Both the position numbers and the translations under genes were made by a program. Positions 38,986 through 49,452 of a DNA stretch of 64,000 bases are shown here, piece by piece (the first letter of the stretch is position 1; every line of letters begins with the position of its first letter). The notes beneath the pieces were generated by a model. That model did no database searches. It was not told where the DNA came from and saw only the letters and a list, made by a program, of their open reading frames with translations. The stretch covers positions 10,597,775-10,661,774 of the forward strand of contig NC_066854.1 in assembly GCF_001640805.2 (NCBI RefSeq). The letters run 5' to 3'. This DNA comes from Lates calcarifer (Eukaryota; Chordata; Actinopteri; Centropomidae).

Positions 38986-40579
38986 ACAACAAAGCACCAT
39001 GTTTTAAAGCTTCAAAGCAGACTTTCAGTGTTGCTTTGAGACTACAGAACACTTGAAAACATTGGACATTAACTATAGAACATGATAAAAATAAGACAAG
39101 TAAGTTTCTTTTGCTTGTCCATTTAGTTCCCACCTCAGCCACTTCAACACTCTGAAGTGGAAGGACGAGCAGTCTGAACTTTCTTCTTCCTATTATCATG
39201 AAAGCAGCAGCAGTACACCACAGTCATGGCTATAAGTCTAATAGTTGTGGGTTCACCTGCAATGCACCTACATGAAAATCACACATCTGTGTGCTCAAAT
39301 ATGCTTCATGTGAAATGGCCCTAACAACAGTTATGTTGTTGTACAGGCATCACAGGTAGCGAACCCTTCACTAAACAATGTGATTACAGTGCTGAGACCC
39401 AGGGCCTTTGTTGGCTAACAGTTGTTTTACTGCCAACACTGTTTTTGAGAAGCCAGGTTTGTTTTGGCTTCATTGTTTCCTGTGAAACTACGAGCGAGTC
39501 TGACATTTTGGTTCACGCTCAGCATAAACAACAAAATAAAAACATGCTGGAAAACGCTGCTGCTTTCAAGTCAGCATTAGCTGTTGTCGGCCCGGGTTTA
39601 AATGTTTCGAGGCCGGCCCCGCTGTCAAGATGAATGGTGGGTTTTCACCGAGCCAGATGATGGAGGATCCCATTGTGAGGAACAGCGCACCGGCCATGTC
39701 CACTGTGTGATGTTTCACCTCAGGCTAGAGGAATCAAAGCACCACCTGCGGACCACAGGACCCACTCCTGCACAACAAACGCCACTCTCCATGTCAAATA
39801 TCCTCACTTGAAATGTCAGAGATCTTCCTGTGGCAAACACAAGCTATACCTGCCTCCACTGCTGCCCTGCATGTTGAAATGACACAGTGAGGCAGTCATC
39901 TATTTGTTTAATGTTTTCACTCTTGCCAGCTAACATCTTGCTCTATTTACAGAGACTACGTGTACATCTGTCTAAGCAGGCACACAACTTGCACTGCTAT
40001 GCTTCTCCAAGGCAGGTAGCCATTAACTCAACAAGAGCTCGACATTATCGTTTGAGTCACGCTGCTCTTTCCATAATGCTACAGACCACATATACAAGAC
40101 TTTGCGCAAACCTATAATCAAGAAGGTGATGGAGAAGGGTCATTGTTAAAGAAATTAGCAGTTTGACTAAATGACTGTTTTCCCTCCAAATGCCAAGAGG
40201 TGAGCTCAGAGAACGAGGGGGAGGCCACGGCCTGAGACTGGCAGCAGATAAAATATGAAATCATGAGCGGGGCCTCAGCTCAGCAGAGGAAAAGAAAGGA
40301 TGGTACATATGGAGGTTTGTGATGCACAGCCGAGGCATCTTCAGCTGATGGCAGCATGCTGTCAATGGCTGGTAGTTGATGGAGAGGCTGGCTGCTGGCT
40401 TCAGCATCTGCTGTGTGGCATGATCAAACTGGCAACCGACCAACCTTGATGTAAGACTCTGTAGTAGCTTAGGTCAGGCTTTACCTACCAGTAGTCAACG
40501 CCTTTATATCTAGAGTGTTTTGAGGTGTTGGTGATGGGAAATAAAGCTTCTAGCAATGACACTTATAAATATGAGCAGC

Positions 40580-40755
40580 TAAGGTTACAACTAATGATTA
40601 TTGTCGTTAGCAATTAGCCATTGATTTTCTCCATTAATCATTTAGTCTGTGGAATGTCAACTGTTCACCTAAAAGTCCAGAACCTAAAGATATTCAGTTT
40701 ACAGCATGTTTGGACTTGTTTCACTGTATTTTTGCTTGAATTTTCTTTTAAATTT
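40580..40755 (+). repeat. Interspersed repeat family A, copy 5
   Basis: Begins GGTTACAACTAATGATTATT and contains AAAGTCCAGAACCTAAAGAT and ATTCAGTTTACAG; opposite orientation to copies 2-4. Confidence 0.75.
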
Positions 40756-41338
40756 TTTATCTGACTTATCATTTCAGCTCTATCCAGAACAGAGGAATAA
40801 TTTCAGGATGGTCATAGCCAAAAAGTACGTCCTTCAGATTTCCTGTGTTTAACTCCGATATCAAAACCATCAGCTATAAAACTGCAAAACCTGATTTCAT
40901 GTTTAAACATCAGATCCATTAAAGTGCAGCAGTGTCCAGCTCCTTTGTGTACACAGAGAGAGTGTGTGAGTGTTTATATAAGTAAGAATGTATGAATGAG
41001 CAACCATATGAACCCTGGAATTACCTAAAGAAGCTGTGTTGTCTTTGCCAGAATTTAGACAATGACTACAAAAGAAAGTGAATCGCTGTTTGATGAATAC
41101 ACACACACACACAAAAGGGACTCAGTTTGCCTTTTTGTGTTTCCTCTTCTAAATTTAAGCTAGCCTTCCTGACTGGGCCCAGCTCGTGCGCATGTAACTC
41201 AATCTAAATGCATTGGTTTTGAATAAACAGACAGGTGGTGGCCTGATTAGATGCGCGTTTTGACGCCTATACTTGTGTCTCTGACACTGGTTGGGTGAAT
41301 GGAGGCCATCTGGGATTGGCCAGGGCTTCTGTGAATGG

Positions 41339-41411
41339 AGCCGAGCGCCATTCAGCACCGGCGGTCACGGAGCTGTCCGCGGTGCTGAATGCAGCTTTTC
41401 GCGGCTCGGCT
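41339..41411. other. GC-rich stem-loop in nalf1 intron 1
   Basis: Inner arms CATTCAGCACCGGCGG (41349-41364) and CCGCGGTGCTGAATG (41377-41391) pair with a single bulged base and a 12-nt loop. Outer arms AGCCGAGC (41339-41346) and GCTCGGCT (41404-41411) pair around an asymmetric internal loop. It lies about 0.8 kb inside the intron from exon 1, in CpG-rich DNA, so it may be a structured regulatory element. No known RNA family is recognised. Confidence 0.8.
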
Positions 41412-42126
41412 GTGGCAGCGGTTTCCCGGACACCCACGACAGCTCTACTCTGACCCACCTTGCTCTGTTATGAGCTGGTTAAACAGCGCGTGGCGATCAA
41501 AGAGCGAGTCTGGGCCTAGCTGAGACGAGGCCTACGTGCGGGCCTAGTGATGAGCAAACACAAGTCGAAGCGAAAAAAAGCCTTCCGCCACATTAGGCAG
41601 GGAAACCACCTCTTGACTTTAATGAAACGCTCTCGATATGGAGTGGGGCGGCCATGATGAACACCTGGCGGACTGCGACAACGCGCACAGGACACACAGG
41701 CTCCCAGAGTTGTTTGCATATGCCAACAGTCTCCTTCCTGCTCATTAAAATGTTATAAACGCCGGGCTGTAAAAGCTCAGGCCATTCTAACAGCCCAGTC
41801 TGGGTTATCGATGCTTGATCACGAGGATTATGAGCCAAAGCAGCGCGAGACGGTCTTCAATGTCAAAGAAGAGCGCGTGAACTAAAAAAAAAAAGGGCAG
41901 ATAGAGAAACGGAGAAACGGCTCTGGATGCTGAGGAGACACTAGCAGGGCCTCCATCTGCACATTAGCATGGGGCCTAAACACAATGAGGAGATGAATGA
42001 ACATGAGGCCCGGAGCCGGGAGTCTCCTTGAATCTGTCATCCGTCTCCATGGCGACAGGAGGAGGAGGAGGAGGACCAAAACTGGCATCTATCCGGGGCC
42101 CAAATCAACAGATGGCCACCACATCA

Positions 42127-42192
42127 CCCTCCCCTCCAACCCCCCACCCCCCTCCACCCCCACCCCCCACCTACCTCCCCCTTCCCCTTTCT
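42127..42192 (-). promoter_or_regulatory. nalf1: G-run tract just after the nalf1 exon 1 donor
   Basis: On the transcribed (minus) strand the first 10-75 nt of intron 1 contain many runs of three to six G (plus strand: runs of C such as CCCCCCACCCCCC). Intronic G-runs close to a donor are known splicing enhancers, and four or more such runs can form a G-quadruplex. Both roles are inference from sequence alone. Confidence 0.6.
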
Positions 42193-42202
42193 CAAGCCTT
42201 AC

Positions 42203-42889
42203 CTTGCACTGCTCCATGCACGTCCTCACTGAATATGCCCCCGGCTCGTATTTCTGACTCAGGAGCTCAAAGTCCTCGTATTTCTCCTGGGCGTGCTGGT
42301 CGTAGCGCTGGTACGCCTGGACGCACAGGATGCATCTGTTCGTGTCGCCATCGCCGAGCACGTCGAGGCTGCAGTTCAAATTGTCCGGATTTGTCGACCC
42401 GTAAAACAAATCCAGCAGAGAGTAGGAGTTACAAAAGGAAAGGTACAAATCGCTCATATTTACAGCCCGCGTCCCCTCTTTGTCGGAAAGGCCCCTGCAC
42501 AAATCTTCGGCATCTGCGAAAGCAAAGCAGTTCTTAGATAAACTATCCTGGTGGCAAGTTTCAAGCCGCCACAAATGTTTGGTAGAGTTTCCTATAAAAA
42601 TAGCATCTGGGTTTCCTCTGAGGCTGCTGTGTGCTGAGTGGGTCTGGGGTGAGAGGAGGTGGGAGGCTGCGAACTTGTCCCGGGTCCGGGCCAGTTTGGC
42701 CTCGGCGCAGAACCACAGGTGATCAGAGAGGAGGATGGTTAAGAACAAGAGGGATGCCAAGGACAGTCGCCATCTCTGCGCCCTCTCTGAGTCGGTGAAT
42801 GGCTTTTGGTTGTCGCGGGGGGGCTCTAGCCAGATTTGGAAGCCGTCGTCATCTTCTTGCTGCCAACACGTCCCAGCACCCCTGGTCAT
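42203..42889 (-). CDS. nalf1: nalf1 (FAM155A) coding exon 1: N-terminus, first membrane segment and start of the cysteine-rich ectodomain
   Basis: NALF1 is an auxiliary subunit of NALCN, the voltage-modulated sodium-leak channel that sets neuronal resting potential; it is needed with UNC79, UNC80 and NALCN for current. The exon encodes 229 residues. MTRGAGTCWQ at the ATG of 42889 matches the human start MTRGAW (an upstream GTG-initiated extension is rejected; the ATG has A at -3). Residues about 30-64 read FTDSERAQRWRLSLASLLFL and TILLSDHLWFCAEA, almost identical to human, with the signal-anchor helix at about 41-60. The ectodomain has potential glycosylation sites (NST, NMS, NCS) and blocks LYLSFCNSY, LNCSLDVL and DQHAQEKYEDFE. 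The donor TGCAAG|GTAAGG gives phase 0. The poly-Gln and Gly-rich linker of human NALF1 is absent, making the fish protein 385 aa instead of about 458. Linkage to lig4 favours nalf1 over nalf2. Confidence 0.96.
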
Positions 42890-43450
42890 ATTTTGGGAAC
42901 CGGCCGACTCCACCGTGGGGGCTCCTCTGCCGCAACAGTCATTGACGTGGGGTCCGCTTCGCGTTTTCCTCCCCTCAAGTGTCGGGTGGTGGGTTGTCCC
43001 GGCTTGCCTTTGCAGTCAGCGGTAATTCCCATTAAAATGAGCGTGGGTCGGATGGGAAATTAGACGCTGGCGACCACGGGCCGCATCCTCCATGGCTGAC
43101 CGGTGAAGCCGCTGTCCTCCCGTCCGCCTTGAGCTCCGCGCCGCTCCGCTCCGCTCCTCTGCGTAGCCTCGACTCCGTTTTTAGAAACACTCACCGACGC
43201 GTTTACGTTTTCCCCGGCCTCGGTCGTTCAGGGACAAGGGCGCTATCCTCTTCCAACATGGCGAAGCTGTCTGCCTTTGTGTTGGCGGATGGGCCTACAG
43301 CCTGTAACAGACCTCTTTTCTTTTCAAGCCCTCACCGTCTTCATCTCGCTGCCGTTGTCAAGTTGCCGCCATGTTCGCTAAGAGACGGTGTGTTTGCAGG
43401 AAGCCGCGTCAAATGAGCAGCAATAAGCAACAGCATTTCCGGTCCTAACA

Positions 43451-46240
43451 TTCAGAATAAAGGTCATTGGCTGGTTTGTGTCTTTTATTTTTTGTGTCCT
43501 CTTACCAAGGCAATGGTTCTCAAACTGTTTGGCACGTGACCACATAAAATGAAGCAGTGTCTATTTGTGAACCCTAACGCGGAGTATGTCCTTATTAACA
43601 TGAGCTAGAGCAATTCAACTAAAGATTTTTTCCTACTCTGATTGTTTCATTTGAAGGATTTTAGAAACCAGAGGAGTTGAAGATTATCCAGTATTTCAGT
43701 AGTATTTTTTTCTAAGAAAAAAGTAAGAGAAAAAAAAATAATAGAATTTTAAGCAGCAGTAAATATTTAACCTCCTCATGACCACTAAAATGTAATTTGA
43801 GACTCCTTGAGGGGTCATTACCTCCAAGTCTAGGGTCTATACAAGCAGGATCCAGCTTGTATGAAATACATTTTAGTGCTTTATTGTAATTTTTAAGATT
43901 TTTAGACAAAAAATAAAAATAAAAATAGCAGGTTGAGTAGCTTACTGGTGCATTTATAAATGTGCATGTATATAAATGTGTGTTTAGTTCAGTAAGAAAA
44001 AAATAATACCATAGTGTTCACTTTTTTCCCCCAGAAACAAAAATATAAAACACTGAATAACATTTCAGATAGAAACAAAGCTGTTATGTTGCATCAAGAA
44101 ATGCTAAATACGGTTTTACTTTGAAAATTACTTCGCCTGATATCCGGTATTCTTTTGCTCTCTCGTGTTACTTTGACCAAACTTCTCCATCTCTGACGTT
44201 ATGCGCGCGCACCGCAGTCTCCGCATCCCTCTGTACGATGGCATGTCAAGCCCGACTGTCAGGTAAAATTTCCCAAGAACTATTGTAACGGTGGTTTCAA
44301 AATTAAAGCCCATGATGTCAGTCTTGAAAATAAACATGATTGCAACTATTTGTGTCTGTAGAACAAAGAACGAAGAAAACAGTCACTCAAAATAAAAACA
44401 AACAGCTGTGTATAGATACAGAACAATAAAACATGTTAACTGGCTGAGTAGAGTTTGCAGCGTATACTGTTTTATTTTGAAAATGTATACAAGCAGACTT
44501 ATCCTAGCCTGTATTCTGGTTGGCTTGACTTTGGACCAATCAGACAGGTTGGTTCTCACCTGGTTTCAGCCTCGGGCAAGATGCTCTCATCAAAAGCAAG
44601 GGACAACACCAATGCTAATACATGTTTAAAATCAAGTGTGTTTCATATGACAGCCAGGCTGCTGCTGTGGTTTGGACATCTGAATGTGTCCTGGCTCTCT
44701 GGGGAGCACTTGTTTTGATTTATTTCTGTGTTGTGTTATTGTTGCCTGTCAATGCAGCAGAGATGTAAAAAATCTATGAATGCTCATCACCATTCAGAGA
44801 TAACTTTGACAACAATTAAAGCAGACAGAGTTTAGGAAAGGGCAACCAGTGGCTTTTAAAAATGTGAAGGGACACTAATTCAGAGTGAGATAAGCATGAG
44901 TCAGATAAGGATGTGTTTTGTAAGAGAGAAGACTGAGTGGTTTGTACATCTGACAGACGTATTTACCAGAGCAGCTTACCAGACGTGAATGTTGGTTAAA
45001 TGTAATTTATTTATGAACTTTGATGACCACTTATTTATGGAGCACCAAATTGATTTACTCTTTTTCCTGCCTGAATTTCTTCACTGAGGGTGGGCCATGC
45101 TAATTGCTGCAGACAAACCTTCCCCTGCAGCCATGAGCCTGTGTTTATTCTCTACACGAGTTCGTTTATTTCAGATGAGCGCGTGCAGCCGCTGGTTGTC
45201 TAGGTGCCGCTTCCAAACCATTTGTTTCTGCTCGTGTCCAGCATGCTCGCCAGTTCCAACTCTCCAATAGCTACAGCCAGCCTAATTAGAGCATTTATCC
45301 CATTAGGATGTGGTATTTCTACAGTGCTAGCTTTCTGCAGGCTGTTTGCGCTTCTACTGTTTTCATCCCCAGATCCTTAGGACTGATAATCTGCTCCTGT
45401 GAGTCCTTTTAGAGGACCAGCAGTTGGACGTTTCAAGACTAACAGTTGGGCCACGGTGACACACTGCTTCACACTCACAAAGCCACACAGGAATAAGCAC
45501 TGGTTGAGTACCTCTAATTAAAGCCTGTCAGTCAAACGCTCACTCTGCATCACCTGGAAATAGTCCAGAGTGGGCGACGGGTTACAGAGTGCTTACTGAG
45601 GCACATTATATTTTTTTTAAACCGCTAATGAAGACAATTTTTCTGCCAAACTCCTCATACTTTTTTGACATTTTTGACAAGTGGAATACATTTTATCAGC
45701 TAGAACAGCAGCTACACTGACACAAATGTCATAAAGGTAGAATTTTAATGAATTTGTTTAACACTGGTGTACAAATCACAAAAATGAAAACCCATAAACC
45801 CTACAGGGACCTCTACAACATGTCAATGAGAGACATTATTCAAGCTATATGATTAGGAACAGGCACCTCATCACTTTTACTTTGAAAATGTATTCATGCG
45901 GCATTTACGCATAACAATGCCCAGGACACCACAGGCAGCTACCTGCACCCTAGAGGCGATGGTAATGAAGGTTATAACATATCAATGAGTCCCAAGGCAC
46001 AACGCTGACATTTTTGAAGACAGGAAAACATGGCGACATCTTTGTCGGAGGGCCTTGAGCTGAACCAGTTTTAACGTACCCCTGTGGTGTCCCTCAGTCT
46101 CTCTCTGCCAGCTGAGCACCGGTACAGAGCTGAGGCAAAGGCCAGCACTTCACACAGATGCTGGTTTTAAGGTAATTACCAATTTTAAAAATGAATTTGT
46201 CACTCATTGTCTTTCCTGGAATTTTTACCAAATCAAAATA
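43451..46240. other. Intergenic region between nalf1 and lig4
   Basis: No recognisable coding sequence. AT-rich, with poly-T/A runs and no clear repeat ends. The two genes run in the same direction (minus), so this holds the far-upstream nalf1 region and the lig4 3' side. Confidence 0.6.
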
Positions 46241-46246
46241 TTTATT
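46241..46246 (-). terminator. lig4: Candidate lig4 poly(A) signal AATAAA
   Basis: First canonical AATAAA on the minus strand seen below the lig4 stop (about 355 nt away). Weaker ATTAAA hexamers lie closer, at 46492-46497 and 46456-46461. Which one is used is unknown. Confidence 0.35.
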
Positions 46247-46599
46247 AGAGTTCATGAGGTGATTAAAAGCACAAAGACACAGATCACAGAAAGAGAGCAA
46301 CATTTTTTGCACCACTCTCATTGTTTTCTTGTATTAAAAGGCCACAGCAAAATTCATAGATAAATACAATAGATAAAACTCTCATGCTTAAAACCCTGTG
46401 AAGTAACATCCCTATTCAGTACAGTGCAGTTTTGAATCAAATCTTTTTTCTCACATTTAATGATGATGGATTAATTTGACTGTTTTGAGTTTTTAATAAA
46501 TAGCTTATTGCTAATCTTATTAAAATTAGTTAAAATGCTATCTTAAAAGATAATTTCTCCAGTGTCAACTTAAGTTTGTGTAAATCACCAGAAGACTCT

Positions 46600-47269
46600 T
46601 CAAACCAGGTAACTATCATCATTCATGAGATACCCTGCTTTGATTGAATCAGTCACCCATGAGTCTCTTACAATCTTAAACTTCCTTGAAAAGCGGCGCC
46701 TCAGAGTCCGTAAATCCAGAAGTCTTGTTTCCTCTGAGATAATGACGTGAGAGACTCCTTCCTCCAACTTCTGCACAACTGTGCCTCCATGGTAGCGAAA
46801 CTCCAGCGCCCTGATGTCCAAACAGGTGGCAGGTATGACAATTTTAGGGTCTCTTATATTAGCATAGCTGTCCATGTAAGCTGTGAAGGGTCTGAACATG
46901 CTGGTGGGAAGGTCAGCCCAGCTGTAACGCTGCTCCACCTGTTCAACGTTCACGGCAACCGATGAGTCCCTGCTGCCGATCCGGCCAAACACCTCCCGCA
47001 ACTGCTGCTCGTCTGTGTCCACGAAGTAGCTGTCGCCGTAGCTGTCGTACTCCTTGGCAAAGTGTTCCTTGGTGGAGGGCGACATGTGGATCATGTGGTG
47101 TGGTTGCCATGGGACCACTTCCTTCTGGTCCAGGCACTCCAGCAGCCAGGAGGCCCAAACCACATCGTGCTGGTTGGACAACATCAGGTTCTTCACGCGC
47201 ATGTTCTCCACGCCGGCAATCACGCAGTAGGTGTCCCGTCCTGGGTTTTGAACCACGATTCCTCCACAC
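46600..47269 (-). CDS. lig4: lig4 (DNA ligase IV) coding exon 2: rest of BRCT1, XRCC4-binding linker, BRCT2
   Basis: Encodes residues about 689-911. The acceptor ATGTTAG ends at 47270; the first G completes the Arg codon begun in exon 1, giving VAR-CGGIVVQNPGRDTYC, which aligns with human IAEFGGYIVQNPGPDTYC. The rest of BRCT1 (VIAGVENMRVKN, DVVWASWLLECL) is followed by the conserved XRCC4-interacting linker (WQPHHMIHMSPSTKEHF, YGDSYFVDTDEQQL). BRCT2 (FRPFTAYMDSYANI, ALEFRYHGGTVV, EGVSHVIIS, FKIVRDSWVTDSI) reaches the C-terminus. The stop is TGA at 46600-46602. This half anchors the ligase to XRCC4, and so to the non-homologous end-joining complex in the nucleus. The track-like start inside the exon is a GTG codon and is not real. 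Confidence 0.97.
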
Positions 47270-47378
47270 CTAACATAGAGATGATATCAGTAATCAGTTA
47301 TTAGATCAACATCAATGACTGTTTACACCACAATGCCAAACAAGCTCATAATTTCAACAAATGACTTGATTTCATTAC
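47270..47378 (-). other. lig4: lig4 intron within BRCT1 (109 bp)
   Basis: Donor GCCAG|GTAATG and acceptor ATGTTAG|GTGTGG, phase 2, with a branch-point-like CTAATAACTGAT about 25-45 nt above the acceptor. If retained, the TAA directly after AGG would end the protein at about residue 689, removing most of BRCT1, the XRCC4-binding region and BRCT2. The human LIG4 coding region lies in one exon, so this intron is not shared with human. Confidence 0.95.
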
Positions 47379-49444
47379 CTGGCCACCCCCTTTTCCAGCT
47401 CGGCTTTGGAGTGATCCTGAGTGCCATTCAGGATGCAGAACTCCACATCTTCAAACATATCTGTCTCCTTGGTAACCCCGGAAAGGTCCTGAGGCTTACA
47501 GTGGTCGATGAGCGCGACCACCTTCTTGGTTTTGGGTACCAGCTTGCGCTTCTTCTTCTGCGGTCCATCGTCATCAGTGATGTAAAGGTGCCGTGAGGCG
47601 AGTTTGCCCGACGCCTTGTTGCGGAACTGATCCAGCTCTGCCAGAGTCATGCACTGGTGCCACTCCTTGTCTTCGCGGATCTTCTCAATCCTGGGGAAGC
47701 GAAGGGTACAGTTGGTTTTGTACATGTCGCTGCCGACTATCTCAGCTGCCCTGACCTGGACGATGACAGAGTTGCAAGGTTCGATGTAGACCTCTGGCTT
47801 CTCTGTTCCACAAAGGATAGATGCTGGTGGGTCGTTCTTTCGGTAGACTTTCCAATGCTTGGCGAGCTTCAAACCAAGGTCATACAACTCCTCCATGGTA
47901 TAGCCAGAGCCGATGCGGCAGAGTGTGTGGAAAACTGAAGGTTTCTCTCCAGGCTTTGGTGCTTCAGCAACAGCACATAAGAAATGGGACATCATACCAC
48001 CCCGTCTCCCTTTCCCCCAGTAGCCGCCAACAATCAACAGGTCAAGCTCATCCATCAAGCCATCAACGTATTCTGGCTTTATTTTCAGCCAGCCCTCCCC
48101 CCGCTTGTCAGGTTTGTAGATGGACAAAGGATCCTTCACCATTATCCCCTCTTCTCTGTTGTCTATGGCGTCATTGAGTGCGTTCACCACCTCCTGCATG
48201 GTTCTGGCATCAGTCTTCGGCACCAAGTGTATCCTTCCCTTGAGTGGGGTGAAAACTGTCTGAAGGGTCTCAAAACGCTTCTTGAGCGTTTCCTTTCCAA
48301 GCTTCTGGTCATTGACTAACAAAACATCAAACACACAGAAGCACGTTTGTAACTCAGAGTCTTCCATCAGCCTCTTGATGTCAAACTTGCTCCCTTTCTG
48401 CATGAAGTTCTCTGTGGTCGGGTTGTACGCCATCATCTCACCATCGAGGATACAGTTCACAACATTGCTTTTAAAAACATTGTGGATGTAAGGAGTCAGT
48501 GAGCCCTCCAGTGGGGATCCTCCAAACTGCTGCGTGTATTCAAAAGCATTTCGGCTAAAGTATTTGTAGACATCTCCATCTTTGTGCAGCTGAATACGCT
48601 CCCCATCCAGCTTGGTCTGGATGTAAAAAGGGCTGTTGCCCATCTGTTTTTCCACATTGCGGATGTTAGCCACAGCTGCTAACATGGGCTTGAAGGCAGA
48701 AAATATTCCAATGGAGACTTCACTTAAAGACACAGACAGGTTGTGGAGCTGCTGGCACACCTTGTTCAAGTCTGTGTTGACATTGTAGAGCTCTGCAGCA
48801 TCTGGGTGGAAGACCTGGAGAACAGTTTCCTTGCTGATCCCGAGCTTCATATCCTTCAGAATCATTCTGATGAGCCATTTTTGCTCAAGAGCTGAGCTCT
48901 GGGTGATGAGGTGCAGCAGACTTTTTCTCACAAGATCCTTCTGCTTGTTGTCATTGTTGACAGCCACAGAGTCCAGAAAGTCATTGACTTCTTTGATACT
49001 GAGGTTTCCTTGGCTGGTGCAGCGTTTTTTCAGCACAAAATACGCCATGCCAGCAAAGTCTCCAGCTTCTCCTTGGGATGTAGTTGGAGCTCGGTAGTTC
49101 AACAGTTTATTGGCCTCTGGGCCATTCTTTGGGAGGCCTAATACATCGATGTAGAGTTTAGCTAACATATTCTCTTTGATGCCATATGCCATCCGCTCTC
49201 GTTCGAAAGGGGGAACTATGAGGCGCATAGCCGGGTAGAAAGAGTCTGTTGTTTTGGGACTGTCTTTGTGGAGAGCAGAATGAAACTTCCTCCATGACTC
49301 AATGAAATCCCCAAGGATCTTGGATTTATCTGGACGGAATTTAGCCTTTTGGATTTTCTCTAAAGTGGTACACAGGTGAAGGAAAGGAACCTGAGCTGCA
49401 ACAGATGGCTGAGCAGCAGCATCACTTTTGGAAGTTCCCTCCAT
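47379..49444 (-). CDS. lig4: lig4 (DNA ligase IV) coding exon 1: DNA-binding, adenylation and OB domains, start of BRCT1
   Basis: ATP-dependent DNA ligase that, with XRCC4, seals double-strand breaks in non-homologous end joining and V(D)J recombination. Exon 1 encodes residues 1-688 plus two bases. The start at 49444 (MEGTSKSD) follows an acceptor-like TATTACAG at 49453, and [14 protein letters not shown] aligns with human VPFADLCSTLERIQ at a 5-residue offset. The DNA-binding domain spans about 10-245. The nucleotidyltransferase domain has the catalytic lysine in TKLDGER (about residue 278), then [18 protein letters not shown] and GWLKIKPEY. An OB-fold follows ([14 protein letters not shown] to FPRIEKIR). 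A basic, NLS-like GPQKKKRKL precedes BRCT1, which begins near [11 protein letters not shown]. All ligase motifs are intact. With exon 2 the protein is 911 aa, exactly the human length. Confidence 0.98.
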
Positions 49445-49452
49445 GCTGAAAT

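Larger units (their letters stand above)
41300..43450. promoter_or_regulatory. nalf1: CpG-rich region over nalf1 promoter and exon 1
   Basis: CpG dinucleotides are clearly denser here than in the flanking AT-rich DNA, on both sides of exon 1 (e.g. 41340-41420, 42860-43300). Upstream of the start codon (43.0-43.4 kb) are YY1-like motifs: CAACATGGCGAAG near 43255 and TTGCCGCCATGTT near 43362. A short (CCGCT)n run lies at 43141-43157. A CpG-island promoter without an obvious TATA box is the natural reading. The exact transcription start cannot be fixed. Confidence 0.65.

Noticed and set aside
42028..42537. 169-codon plus-strand frame over nalf1 exon 1
   Set aside because: Antisense shadow of the exon and the adjacent C-rich tract.
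42889..42913. Eight-residue N-terminal extension of nalf1
   Set aside because: It begins on GTG; the ATG at 42889 matches the family start and has a good context.
46962..47273. Plus-strand and alternative minus-strand frames over lig4
   Set aside because: Shadows of the lig4 coding exons in other frames.
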